DNA of 64,000 bases from Calliphora vicina (Eukaryota > Arthropoda > Insecta > Diptera > Calliphoridae). How positions within the stretch are numbered: position 1 is the first letter of the stretch; the number at the start of each line of letters is the position of its first letter. Below are positions 45,477-56,890 of this stretch, in pieces. The notes beneath the pieces are model-generated. The model had not been told where the DNA came from, ran no database searches, and saw only the letters and a list, made by a program, of their open reading frames with translations. The translations under genes and the position numbers were made by a program. The DNA is taken from NCBI RefSeq assembly GCF_958450345.1, contig NC_088782.1, positions 63,826,501 to 63,890,500 on the forward strand, in the 5' to 3' direction.

Positions 45477-45796
45477 AAAAGCTAAAGAAATATTTTGAAA
45501 TTATTCAAAGATTTGCATGAACGTAAGGGATTGTTTTTAGACCATTAGTAGGGCAGGACCCAGTTATAGAAATAAAGAAATCTAAAGGTACACGATCTGG
45601 ACAAGAGCTGGACAAAATTGGGTCATTGTAGAGCCGTCATTGCTGAAAACTTATAACTTGAAAGACAATAACGTCTTTATTGACGTTACCATTTATTATA
45701 TTATAGGCCCACAGCTAGAAAAAATGCAAATAGATGATGGAAATCGAGAACATATGCACATACATTGATCGTAATGAATCAATAATCTGTCTATAC

Positions 45797-46405
45797 TAGG
45801 GATGCCAATCCCGAAATCCCGGTATTTGTGAAAAAGAATTATGAGATTTTTGATATTTTAGGAAGATTTTTGAAGCACCCAAAATACCTAGAAAGCTAAA
45901 TTTCAGCATATTTATAATACTAATCTCGCTTCACATCCAAACGCAGCCAGATTTTTTCATTTGAATCAGGGAGCAGCACGTCTACCTTGCATTGACAGAC
46001 TTTTACACAATTTACACTTTTACGAAATTTATGTTCAAGTTATTTTCTGAAGGGTAAATGTAGCCCGATTTCCGCAATACTTTACAGTATAATTTCAGAG
46101 TACTTACAACTTATTTTGTGCAAAATTTTATAAGGATATTTAGGACTGCTCAAACAGTACTCCGGGGGACAATTGTATGGAGGTAGGGAAAATCATGGAC
46201 CATTTTATTTTAATTCAATGCATTAGTTTTTGATTTGTTATATTTTTACTTAAATATATTAATGAAATGAATAGTTTTTATTCTTGAATTTGACGTTTAA
46301 CTAAAATCCCGAAGTCCCGAAAAATCCCGAAATTCCGAAAAAATTTACATTTCTAAAATCCCGAATCCCGGGATTTGTAAAACCCAGTCCCGTTTGGCAT
46401 CCCTA
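45797..46405. mobile_element. Non-autonomous hAT-type element with 8-bp duplications
   Basis: Ends are tagggatgccaa on the left and ttggcatcccta on the right. Both are flanked by gtctatac (45789-45796 and 46406-46413), an exact 8-bp duplication as made by hAT transposases. Just inside each end are runs of cccgaaatcccg-type units, several times on the right (46300-46380), likely subterminal binding sites. About 46050-46215 resembles family C (tgtagcccgatttccgcaat, gaaaatcatggacc), probably a nested fragment. No transposase. Confidence 0.88.
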
Positions 46406-46429
46406 GTCTATACACAAGCCACGGTTCTT

Positions 46430-46990
46430 GACTGGAACAAGTTTTAATTTAACTCCGATGTAACATGATCCTCGTGTTGTGTTCCTCATTACGCCACCGT
46501 GTTTCAGGCAGAGATACTGGCGATCTGGGAAATGTGTAAAGATATTTGACAGATTATTTCTAGTATTTTGGTCGACAATTCTTTCTCTCTTATATTTAGA
46601 CCATACAATTTTAAGGTTTGCGTAAACTGGGTCGATAATACTGTAGTAATTAGAGAAGGTTGTAATTAGTAAAAGTGAAATCCTTATGCACGATCATTAA
46701 GAAGAAAATAGGTTAACATGTAGGTTAAGACTTAATAGTAGATAAAAACGTGGCCGTAATATAATGAGAGAAGCTGGGAGCATCTTATGTAAAGCAATCG
46801 TAGAGACATTTCGAGGCTAATATCAGTATTAATTGGACATAAACATTATAGACCCGGACTCCCTCCCAATGACAATTGGGAGGAATGTCAAGCACTTTAT
46901 GTAACAAGACGAGACAGTTGCAAACATATACCTATGACCTATCTAAATTATCATTAGATACCTCAATGAAATATTTGAATATAGTATTAG
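46430..46990 (+). pseudogene. RNase H relic of a non-LTR element
   Basis: YATVFQAEILAIWEMCKDI (46490-46550) matches the .VFQAE..AI helix that carries the RNase H glutamate, and ILVDNSFSL (46565-46590) the next strand, D..S. Later text is degraded, with a weak GHKHYRPGLPP block near 46840 resembling the region after RNase H. It lies between the fold-back arms. Possibly the same relic class as 44340-44960. Confidence 0.45.
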
Positions 46991-48019
46991 TATTTAATCA
47001 TGATCTTATTAAGATCTTTTTCATTTTATAACTCTATCTTTCCTTACCCTAAACATACAATGCTCCGCCACATAAAAGTAGCATGCAAATATGCAGAAAA
47101 ATTTGTAACACTCAGATTAACCGACACACAAAATGAACAAAAAAGACGCATTTAAGCAATTTTAACAAACACGTACTCATTTAGTTTAGTTTAATTTATT
47201 TTTATTCGAAAACTAGTTTAAATTTAATAAAAGGAAAAAAACATAATAATCATTATTACTATTATTATTATTATTATTACCACTTCATACTACAATATTA
47301 TTATTTTTTATTATAAACATAATAAAAAGAAATAGTAGCGAAATTGCAATTAAATATGAATGCAATGTCTTTAATGAAAACTGAATAAAAACTACATATT
47401 TTAACTAACGTTTGAAGAAAATCACAAAAAAAAGAAAGAAAAACTTTAAATTGAAATTATTTTTAGCCAAAAAAAAAAAAAAATGTGTTTATTACAAATA
47501 ATTCGTGCAAATACGTTAACATATGAAGTCAAAAATTCCATTAAGTTTAAGGTTTTATTTTAGACATCAGGTAAAAGTGCGATTTCGAGAAAAGACATGA
47601 CATGACCACTTCTTCATGCGTCATCTTCTGCGGTCTAAACATAAATATAATTAAGTGTTTAAAAAGTGTTATGCGATTAAACACATCTGTCTAAATTAAG
47701 AAAAGGCTTCTGTATTACATTTTATGAGTGCTAATATTTTCTATTAAAATTGTAATATTTTTAATTGCAAATGTTGCCAAGAGCAGTCATACTTTTATAT
47801 TTTTGTGTTTTATTTAGAAGAAATTTCAATGAGGTTATAAACTTTCTAAAGCATTTAAATATGTTGGTATTATAAAATATTAAAATATTAAGAAATATTC
47901 TATCTGCTTTACAGTAAGTTATTGAATGAATGACTTTAGCAGTCATTTCGATAACGATAAATTAGCGGAAATGACAGTCGAGCTGGAAAAAAGTAAAAGA
48001 AATGCTCCGAAAAACTTGG
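46991..48019. other. AT-rich gap with (ATT)n tract
   Basis: (att)n runs at 47250-47279. No gene motif. The last 80 bp (from about 47940) may already be retrotransposon sequence. Confidence 0.5.
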
Positions 48020-48035
48020 CCAATTCTAACCCCAA

Positions 48036-48922
48036 GTGAACCAAAGGTTTAATTTAGCGGATCTCAACATAAATAAGTCTCCTGGGCCAGCACTGGTCTT
48101 GAAGCAGTGCTCTTCTACGCTAGCTCGTCCATTAGCTAACCTTTTCAGCACTTTATACCGTGCCGGCAAATTTCCAGTATGTTGGAAGGTTGCTAATGTA
48201 ACGCCAATTCCTAAAAAGGGAGAGGCTAACAACCCTGAAAATTATATAGGAATTTGTTCTGCACTTTCCAAAGTCATGGAGAGTCCAACAATTTACTCAG
48301 CGACCGGCAGTATGGATTTCGTAGAGGACGCTCTACGGGAGACCTGCTAGCCTTCCTATCGGAAAAATGGTGTCGTTCCATACACCGTTTTGGCGAAAGT
48401 AAAGTGGTGGCTCTGGATATTTCTAAAGCGTTTGATAGAGTATGGCATGGTGCGCTTTTAGCAAAACTTATTGCTTTTGGTGTCGGTAATAGATTCTCTC
48501 GATTTATATCGAGTTTTCTCAGAGATCGCACTATACGAGTTGTTATAGATGGAATCTCATCAAACGAGTTCAAGATCAATTCAGGGGTACCGCAAGGCTC
48601 CGTTCTTTCTCCTACTCTATTTCTTATCTTTATAAACGACCTTCTACGTCAAACTTCCAACCCTATCTACTCTTTTGCAGATGACAGCAACATTTGCCAT
48701 TCATATGCATTCAATTATAGACCAAGCCTGTCGGAGATTGGGGCAATGAGGCAAAACATGAATGATACGCTTAACCAAGATCTTGTGACAATCTCTGAAT
48801 GGGGTTGTGCGAATAGAGTCGATTTCAACGCACGCAAGACTCAATGTTGTATGTTAACTAACACACAAATGCACAACAGATCATGTTGCTCCATCTGTTT
48901 TCATGGGTGGTGTAAATATTAA
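48036..48922 (+). pseudogene. Reverse transcriptase domain of the CR1-like element
   Basis: The first frame reads NKSPGPALVLKQC, FPVCWKVANVTPIPKKGEAN, then NPENYIGICSALSKVMES, where YRPI has become YIGI. A shift near 48290-48300 leads to RQYGFRRGRSTGDLLAF, KVVALDISKAFDRVWHGALL (motif A Asp), NSGVPQGSVLSPTLFLIFINDLL (motif B) and IYSFADDSNICHS (motif C, intact FADD), then DLVTISEWGCANRVDFNARKTQ. Catalytic residues are intact. A second shift near 48895-48905 ends the frame. Confidence 0.82.
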
Positions 48923-49553
48923 GGAATCAGAAGCTCTTGATGTTCTAGGCATGAGTATTCAGTGCGATGTCCGCTGGACAAAACACATTTTTCGAGTGTC
49001 GAAAGAAGCATTCAAGTGCCTTGGTTTCCTTAAACGGTGTAAGAATTACTTCACTCCATCTGATCTCCTTACTATTTACACCACTTATATCCGACCTAAA
49101 ATGGAATACAACTCTCATGTGTGGGCCGGTGCTTCGAAGTCTATTTTGGAGTTACTCGACCGCGTACAGGAGAAGGCGAAGATGCTTATCGGTGACAGTA
49201 GGGTATGCAGCTCTATTGACTCACTGGAACATCGTCGCAATGTGGGTTGTGTTTCACTGTTCTACCGATACTACAATGGTATGTGCTCTGCAGAAATTAG
49301 GGAACTTGTTCCCGAAACCCGTAGTTTTTTACGCGGCACACGTGCTTCGGCAAGGGCTCATCAATTCGTTGTCGACTGGACAGAGGATCGCACAACACAT
49401 TACAGAGAAAATTCGTTCTTTAGCCGTACTGTCCGTATGTGGAATAATCTTCCTCCTGAAGTCTTTCCTGTCACTTTCAATATAGGAAAATTCAAATCTA
49501 ATGTCCACAAACACTACTCCCTCTATCCTCCCTCCCATAACCTATTTTCCTAG
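48903..49553 (+). pseudogene. C-terminal domain of the CR1-like element
   Basis: Continues the RT protein after a frameshift: LDVLGMSIQCDVRWTKHI (thumb entry), FLKRCKNYFTPSDLLTIYTTYIRPKMEYNSHVWAG, LLDRVQEKAKMLIGD, then RASARAHQFVVDW, then SFFSRTVRMWNNLPPEVFP and FKSNVHKHY, ending NLFS. The module is conserved in CR1/L2-like elements and its role is uncertain. The frame has no internal stop. Confidence 0.8.
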
Positions 49554-49637
49554 TTCCAACACAATGCTTTGCATGAGTAGGGGTCATCCCCTGAGTGCTG
49601 GTCCAAGAAAAAAAAAAAACATAATTCATTGACTTTA

Positions 49638-50077
49638 TATGAAAAATCCCAAATATTCAAAAAATTCTCTTTAAACCCTGGTGTTGAAAGGGTTAACGTT
49701 TCCTGATTTCCAGTAAAATCATCAATATATATTTCCTTTGGATAAACTAATACTATTTTAAGTTTACTTTGCTGAAACTTCAATTTGTTTAAATCTTTGC
49801 GGTTTGAGTGGTCACTTTACTAACCACCTGTTCTATAGTCTTTGTTTGGCATCTATTGGCATTTTGCTAAACAATTACATTTTTTGTAATCATCATTTAT
49901 GTTTTTTTTTTTTGAAAAACTTTGCTGTCAGGGTGCTCTGCTTAGATAAATATGTTAATTTGAAAATATTGCACTTTTTTAAGAGACTTTCATGCATTTA
50001 ATAAACATGCACAGAGTGTTTATTGTTCATCGAATTCAGTGTTACTTTGCTATTTCGTTTGTTTGGTCAGAAAGTTT
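49638..50077 (-). repeat. Right arm of second fold-back
   Basis: Inverse of 45019-45476 with scattered differences, including the (t)n run near 49905 matching the (a)n run near 45190. The inner end lies 19 bp after the poly-A of the CR1-like element. Confidence 0.8.
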
Positions 50078-50694
50078 AGTAAAAATTATTAGGTTTCAAA
50101 CAAATTTTTATTATAATTACTTTTAATGCCAACAGCCACGGTGGTTAATAAACTAACCACCTCATTCCACAAAAACCCTTGGAATGGGGTGTTTTTTTAT
50201 GTTTTGATTTATTTTTTCGTATCCTTTTATAATAAACTAACCTTGATTAAAGTAAAAATGCAATTGTTTAGATCTTAAACTTTTACATATAACAAAATGT
50301 TCGAATGTTAAAAACTGGAGTTTTGAAAAAGTTTGAAAATGGATATTGATCCTGATGGAAATCAGTAAATGGTACTCTAGTTAGATAATTCATATCAGAG
50401 CCTTTGAAAATTTAGGAAACTGTTATGTGCATTTTCCTTTCTCGAAATAATTCTATATGAATTACTATTTCGTTATAACTCAATTCAAAAATTAATGTTT
50501 AATGCCAATTTTATAGCAAAAACTTATATACAAAATTTTTCCCTGGTAATTCTATTCTCAAACTTCAGAGCCGATGCGGTAAGATTTAACAACAATCGTT
50601 TGAACTGAAATCCCAGCAAAACTTGGTAAGGACTACATACTGTAAACATTACATAGAAGTAGTATAATAATGAGATATTTATTCTGCAATAAGT
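50078..50694. other. AT-rich gap, no gene seen
   Basis: Contains aataaactaaccacct near 50147 that echoes a phrase in the fold-back arm (actaaccacct), perhaps a short duplicate. Otherwise nothing recognised. Confidence 0.45.
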
Positions 50695-51080
50695 CTGTGA
50701 TAAAAAATAATTTTATTTTTTAACATAGTCACCTTGGAGCTCTATATACTTTGTTCAATGTTCCTCCAAGTTTTGTATTTCATCCAAAAAATAAGATTTG
50801 TCGAGGTCATCAAAATAGGTATTTTTGGTGAGATGTTTTCATCGTTGGAATCAAACCTCTTTCCAAATTGAAACCACTGAGCCATGTGAGATGCCTATGG
50901 CTTTCACAATCTCTCACACTTTCAATCTCCAAACGGCGCACACGATATCGTGATTTTTTTTTCAATTGTGTCGGGTGTAGAGACCTCAACTGGACGCCCA
51001 GAAGTTTTGGCATCTTCCATTCTTGTATGTGCTGAGTTCCTTTAGTATTTATCAAGCTTAGCCTTGATTTAAATGATGTT
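50695..51080 (-). pseudogene. Third mariner-like lineage, internally deleted
   Basis: On the reverse strand HDIVCAVWRLKV.EIVKAIGISHGSV (about 50860-50950) matches the second helix-turn-helix of cecropia-like mariners (RRLKVREIAEA..ISHGSV). Without the catalytic core it continues at DDLDKSYFLDEIQNLEEH.TKYIELQGDYV (about 50720-50815), the C-terminus of the same proteins. The middle two thirds are deleted, a common state for non-autonomous mariners. Wording differs from families 1 and 2. Confidence 0.65.
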
Positions 51081-51174
51081 TTTTTTTCCTCAAAAAATAA
51101 TGCTTAATGTCCAATTAACTTTTTTCCATTTTTTCCACATATAAATTAGTCAAAATATTGGCCATTGTTAGGTA

Positions 51175-52070
51175 TGACCTATTCCCATCTTTCTGGCAAC
51201 ATATGGATTTCAAGCCAAAAAAACTGCTCATCTTTTGAGGCCAAGAACGAATCAAGCTAATGTCTCATACTCTGTTCCAAAGTGAAGCGTATCCCAGAGA
51301 GGGCATTCTACATCGATCGAAACAAATAGTAGTTGAACGGGCACGAGTGAGGCAAAACTTCCCAACCACTTCGTTGTAAATAGTTTTTAACATGTATTGA
51401 ATAATGTCGTTGTCATAATGTAATATTACGGTTTCATGTCTGCCCACATATTCTGGGTATTTTTCGACCAATGATCGCTTCAAACGAATCAGATGCATTC
51501 GATACAGGTTATCTGTGATGGTCTAGACTTCAGCTCATAATAGATTACTTCGACCAAATACTGAACATTACCTTAGCGCCATGGATATTTGGCTTATCCT
51601 AATAGAACCATTTTTCATCGCAAGTAATGATTCGGTGCAAAATGATTTTCTTTTTTAGCGTGCAAGCATCATTTCGAACATGCAAAATGGTCTTTCAACG
51701 TCTCTCGGCTTCAATTCATATGGTACCCTGCTTTTGGATGAATACAGCTGCTTGCAAACGTTTTGAAATTGCTGTTTGAATAGCTCCCAATGATTTTGCA
51801 AGCTCTTGTTGAGTTTTACAACAATCTTCATTGTGTAATGCATCAAATTCTTGGTCTTCAAACTTTTTTGGCTGGCCTGGGAGATCTCACCCACTTCTGA
51901 ACCGCACAAACCATCTCTAGCACGTTGAAACCGATGAAACACATTCACCAAAAGCTTTGGTGGGCAATTGGTATGCTTCAGCTTCACTTTGTTTCAAATT
52001 AAAAAAGTAAAGCAAAACTTCCCTCATATGATTATTCGTTGGTACAAAATCCGGCATTTTCGAAGCAAAA
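51175..52070 (-). mobile_element. Mariner (family 1), reverse, decayed
   Basis: Reverse-strand order: start codon region near 52055 (MPDFVPT), LKHTNCPPKLLVNVFHRFQRARDGLCGS (shifted), KSLKTKNLMH/FEDQEFDALHNEDCCKTQQELAKSLG, VPYELKPRDVERPFCMFEMMLA, FHRIITCDEKWF, PNIHGAKV then a deletion, MHLIRLKRSLVEKYPEYVGRHETVILHYDND, then a damaged SDY..F block and C-terminal DNA near 51190. Several frames and an internal gap; no terminal repeat is clear. Confidence 0.8.
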
Positions 52071-54158
52071 AAAGCAGCAAGTGCTATTATGGGATAATTT
52101 CCATTTTAGTGCTGTTATTATAAATACTAGACTTCATGTTATATTTTTCTTAAGTTTCATCAAAATCGGCCCAAAAATATATAAAATTTCGCTATATTTA
52201 AATTAGAAACTCCAAATATTGAAAAATTTTGACCTTCACGATTTAAGGGTTAACGTTTTCCAATTTTATTGAAACTTTCAGAGTATATTTAGTATTATCT
52301 GAACTATAATATTCTGAATAGTTTTTACTTAAAATTAATTACAGTAAGGAAATAGAGCTCATACGCCAAAATATAGCCAAATAATTTGTTTTTCTCGAAA
52401 ATCGCCAAATTTAAATCGCAGGTACGGAAAAACTATAAGAGGTATTTTCATATTTTTTTCATATTTTTATTCTCTATTATATTCTCCATAAATCCCAAAT
52501 GAGATGATCTAAAAATTTTGAAATTTGTTTAACAAAATTTTTAAAAATTTTAAAATGTAGTTTTGAAACTGCCTTTAAAAAAATAAATTTTTTTGATCAT
52601 ATATGCGAATAGGTTAATGGTATTCTACGAAGACAAAAAGTAAATATGGATATATTTTAAATAAAAATGAGCTTTTATTTTAATATTTCTTAAAATATGT
52701 TAATTTTGTTCCTACATTTCTTGTTCTAGTGGCCTGAGACACGTTAAAGGCCTGGGGAACTTTTAATAACTTTATCATTTTTAACCAATTTTATACTCTT
52801 ATATCTCATTAGAACAGAAATTATGTAAACATTTATATTCTTTTAAATTAAATAGCGAAAGTAATTTCTTAATGGCAAAATTTTTACAAAAATTGCATTT
52901 TTTCTTTTTGTAAAAAGCGTATCCACTTTTTTAAGCACAAATTAGATTGACGTTGTTTATTTTTACAAGGGTTTTGTAACATCAAACATCATCAAATGAA
53001 ATAAAACCAAATATTTGTTTTGAATTGTCCTAAGAATATCTTAAGAAGTGAAAATTCATAATATTAGCAGCAGTCATGAACATGTTGATACAATCGTACT
53101 ATTATTGATGCTATGTCATATTGAAAAGTACTGTGGTAATCACGTGACTAATTTAATACTTTAAAACAACTTTCTGTAAAACAGTTTTTTCTACATAACA
53201 TTTTATAGAACAGTTTTTTGTATAGAAAATTTTTTGTATTTGTGTGAATTTTCTAATAAAAATAATAAAAAAAATTTAATTTTAGTACTCTGAGGTTGAA
53301 AAAGTACTATTTGAAAAAATTACTCTGGCTGTATCATACATTCCAGCCAGTGTGTTGAGCTTTTAATCTCCTCTTACAACAAATGCCTCTACCACTTTAT
53401 TAAACATAATTTACACATTTTTTTTTTTAAACAAATATTCAAGCGTTTTTATTTAAATGTTTTGCATTGCGTAGGATTTTTTATTTATAATTTACGTCTT
53501 AATTTTTTTTACCAAAAACTTCATAATTTATACAAAAGTACGTTCATATACATTCATATGTAGTACGTCCATGGCAGAGAAAGCCTTTTAGTCATATTTT
53601 TAATTTTACCACTTCAACAACAAATTGTTTTAAATTGTTATAGTTTTTATTTGCTGCAGTATAAACTTTATATTTATGAGTATTTTTTTTAATGTTTTGT
53701 GTGCGTAATTTTTGTTTAAATTTCAATTGAAATATTTTGTTTACAGATGCCTATTAAACTCGTACCAGTTCATTTTTTTAACACCCCGTTTTCTGTTGTT
53801 TACCACACTTCAATTATTTGTATCTTGTTATTATTGGACATTTTATTAATGAAAACATTTAGATGTAATACAATTATGACAATTTCAATACGTATGTAGT
53901 TTAACTACCAGTTAAACTAGTAACATTTTAAAATATATGAGTCTGGCTTAAGACTACAATGATTGTGGTAATCCGTAATTATATAATGTTGTAAATCCTA
54001 TAATTTATGTACCTACACTACTTATATTTTTTTTTTATTATTGGGGTTTAAATGTTTTCTGTGAGTCCTCTGAGTAATGGGGTAATGTCTCATATAACTT
54101 TAGTTATGGTGATTTTGATTCGAGATCGCCTCAAAAAAATTGGCGTATGGTCCCCCTT
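52071..54158. other. Long AT-rich gap, no gene seen
   Basis: 52130-52620 has wording like short-repeat bodies (aaaatcggcccaaaaat, cgaaaatcgccaaattt) but no partner copy. 53330-54160 is unique and AT-rich. No frame or boundary. Confidence 0.5.
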
Positions 54159-54159
54159 C

Positions 54160-55030
54160 TAACTTACTTCTTTAATTTGAAAAAAAGTGCAGCTGAAACA
54201 CACCAATTGGCCACCAAATCTTGTGGTGAATGTTTCATAAATGGATGCGATAGATGTGTTGTGCGGTTCAGAAGTCCACGTTAGCGAAATAAAGATTGAA
54301 GACCAAGAATTGGAGGCATTACTGCATGTAGATTGTTGTCTCAACAAGAGCTTGCAATATAATTGGGAGCTACTTAAGCAGTAAATTTGCGAGCAGCAGC
54401 ATTCATCCAAAATAAGGAAAAAGACGATTTCGCATATCCGAAATGATGTTTGAACAAAAATTAGAAAATCAGTTTTGCACCGTATCATTACTTGCGATGA
54501 AAAATGGATCCATTACGTTAACCCGAAACCTAAGAGGTCGTATATGATGCCCGGCCAACCTGCCGAATCGACATCAACGCAAAAGGGTCCTTTCTATTAT
54601 GAGCTGCGGAAATCTGACCAGACCATCACAGGAAACCTGTACTGAACGCAAATGATTAGCCAAAAAACGCACAGAATATGGGGCCAGACTTGAAACAGTA
54701 ATATTCCATCATGACAACGTTCGACCACATGTTACAATACCAATTAAAAACTAATTAGAATGAAGTGGTTGGGAAGTTTTGCCTCATCCGCCTTATAGTC
54801 CGAATCGTGCCACGTCCGACTACTATTTCTTTCAATCGATGCATAATGCTCTCTCTTTGATACTTTTCACTTTGGAACAGAGTATCCGATATTGGCTTGA
54901 TTCGTCATTGGCCTCAAAAGATGAGCATTTCTTTTGCCTCGGAATCCATGTTGCCCGAAATATGGGAAAATGTCATAGCTAACAATGGCCATTAGTGGCC
55001 GCATTTTTAAGTCATATACCCTATTTATTC
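54160..55030 (+). mobile_element. Mariner (family 1), strongly decayed, right end kept
   Basis: Starts near codon 15 (YFFNLKKSAAETHQLATKSCGECF), continues with DQELEALLHVDCC, TCDEKWIHYVNPK near 54505, a GQPAEST block, a deletion, ELRKSDQTITGNLY, RTEYGARLETVIFHHDNVRPHVTIPIK, SGWEVLPHPPYSPNRATSDYYFF and the SIRYWLDSSLASKDE block. The right end reads ggccgcatttttaagtcata then 'tacccta' at about 55025. Numerous stops. Confidence 0.8.
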
Positions 55031-55059
55031 TTAAATTGCGATGCCCGAAAGCGCTATTC

Positions 55060-55500
55060 ATTCTGGACAAGATAAGATGTGAATGTGTTAAATTACAGTT
55101 TGTGGTAGAAGAGTATCATAAGTCTAAGGATTCCGCACCAAGTTATTCTTATGCAACAGCTCAAGACGTTTCGAGCATTAAACTTAATCCATGTCTGAAA
55201 TAAGTGGTAATTCCCAAAAAATGAGGAAGCTGCTCGAGAAGTTGCTGGCGAGAATGGAAAGGGTTATGACTTAAGAGTAAACATAGATGGTTAAAAGATG
55301 AATTGTAGCGTTAAATCTGGTGTCTTATATGATGAACTCGGGTTAAGTTTCTCAATACATTTTGCTGATATAATCAATGTAATTCAGTCTGCAAAATTGG
55401 CGATCATAGAGACATGTATCAGGCATTTTTTCCATAGCCAGATGGCACTTATCAAAAGTATAAGGAAGAATATCTGTCAACACTCCTGTTAGGGTTGCTG
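55060..55500 (+). pseudogene. RNase H N-terminal relic of a non-LTR element
   Basis: LRVNIDG followed by a stop then SVKSGVLYDELGLSFSIHFAD (about 55270-55370) matches the opening of retrotransposon RNase H: I..YTDGS....GAGVY...L..SF.L.D. Then NVIQSAKLAIIE (about 55376-55412) stands where .VFQAE..AI carries the catalytic glutamate, here changed. Surrounding frames are not recognisable. The lineage resembles the RNase H relics at 27725 and 46430. Confidence 0.45.
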
Positions 55501-55863
55501 CGAAAAGCATTATGCATTAAAGATACACTTTAAACGTCTCAAATGTAATATCGTCACAATACCGCTTGGGACCAATGTAAAGATACCAGAAAATTGGGGC
55601 TCGCAATGCCATTTAACGTCCAATAGCAGTTTTAACGGGTCAATGGTTGAGCGTTAAGCATGCAAGCAGACTAGGACTTCACTTCAAAAGTCGCTGCAAC
55701 TGGCTAGACTGCGGAAAATAAGAATCAGTTTTACACTATTTATTGAGCTGGTCACAAAGATGAGACACCCTCACTTTTTAAATTTAGTGTAATTTTTTTT
55801 TTAGTCCAAGTGGCAACTCTTAAATTTGGCAGCTGACACATATGTTTATTCCGATTATTAAAA

Positions 55864-56888
55864 ATGCAGCGCTTTACAGAAGAACAACGCGTTATAATTG
55901 TGAAAACTTATTACAAAAATTTAGAAAAGAAGAATTTTCAGTCGAGAAAGTGCACCAATATGTCCACAATTCGTAAAATGGTCAAACAATTTTAAAAAAC
56001 TGGGTCGGTTATGGACAGGAAGACTCCTGTGAGTCAATGTACCGGTTGGTCGATTGAAAACATTGCTGCTGTAAACGAGAGTGTCGCCGAAAACCCGAAA
56101 ACATCAATTCGGCATCATTCTCAACAAAATCAAATTTCACGAAGAATTTTGACTTTCATGCGTACAAAATTCAGCTTACTCAGGAGCTCAAACTAGCAGA
56201 CCATGGAAAGTGCCGGTAAATCGTTCAATGGGTAATATCATCTTCCCCGATGAAGTGCATGTCCATCTGAATGGCTTCGTGAATACACAAAATTGTGGAA
56301 TTTGGGTCTCAGAAAATTCTCATGCAATGAGAAACCGCAACGAGCAACTATCTGGTGCGGATTGTGGTCAGGCCTTACTTTTTCTAAGATGAGGCCGAAA
56401 TTGCGCAAACTGTGAACAGCATTTGTTACAAGAAGATGATAATGGAGTTCTTGTGGCCTCAACTGGACCGCATGGATCTGGACGACATGTGGTTTCAGCA
56501 AGACGGCGCCAAGCGTCACACCGCGCATGCAACAATCTATTTATTGTTGCAACAATTTTCAGAACAAATTATCATGCGATTTTTTTCTTTGGAGTTTTGT
56601 AAAATCTTGGGTTTATGCAACTTAATCAGAAACAATACTTGAGTTCAAATCCGAGATCCAACACGTCATCGGTGAGATACAGCCACATCTCTGTGAAAAA
56701 GTCATGGAAAATTTCATGAAAAGAGTAATGGCCCGTCATCATAGCCGTGGGGGTAATTTTATGGATATTTTATTCCATACTTAATCGGACTATGTCATCT
56801 TTACAATCCAATAAAAAAAGACAACTATCTCAATAAATACGTGATTTTATTTTAAAATGGAAAAGTGCATTCTTACTGAGACACCCTT
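55864..56888 (+). mobile_element. Second mariner-like family, nearly full-length but dead
   Basis: ATG at 55864 begins MQRFTEEQRVIIVKTYY (helix-turn-helix 1). Then come SIENIAAVNESVAENPKTSIRHHSQQ (helix-turn-helix 2 region), FPDEVHVHLNGFVNTQNCGIW in a shifted frame (first catalytic Asp region, DE.HF.L.G.VN.QN.R.W), CGLWSGLTF, RMDLDDMWFQQDGAKRHTA (56465-56522, second Asp intact), and LWSFVKSWVYA (where WG.VK..VYA is usual). The remainder ends near 56785. Direct copies of gagacaccct occur at 55763 and 56877. Its lineage uses TIRs unlike family 1. Confidence 0.72.
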
Positions 56889-56890
56889 TA

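Larger units (their letters stand above)
48020..49619 (+). mobile_element. 5'-truncated CR1-like non-LTR retrotransposon
   Basis: Coding from about 48036 to 49553 in three frames, then a short 3' untranslated region with a hairpin (aggggtcatcccct, about 49579) and a poly-A run at 49608-49619. RT and a long C-terminal part are present; endonuclease and ORF1 are absent. Composition is GC-richer than its surroundings. The C-terminal FSRTVRMWNNLPPEVFP wording is usual for CR1/L2-like and related clades. No convincing target duplication was found. It sits just inside the right arm of the second fold-back. Confidence 0.78.
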
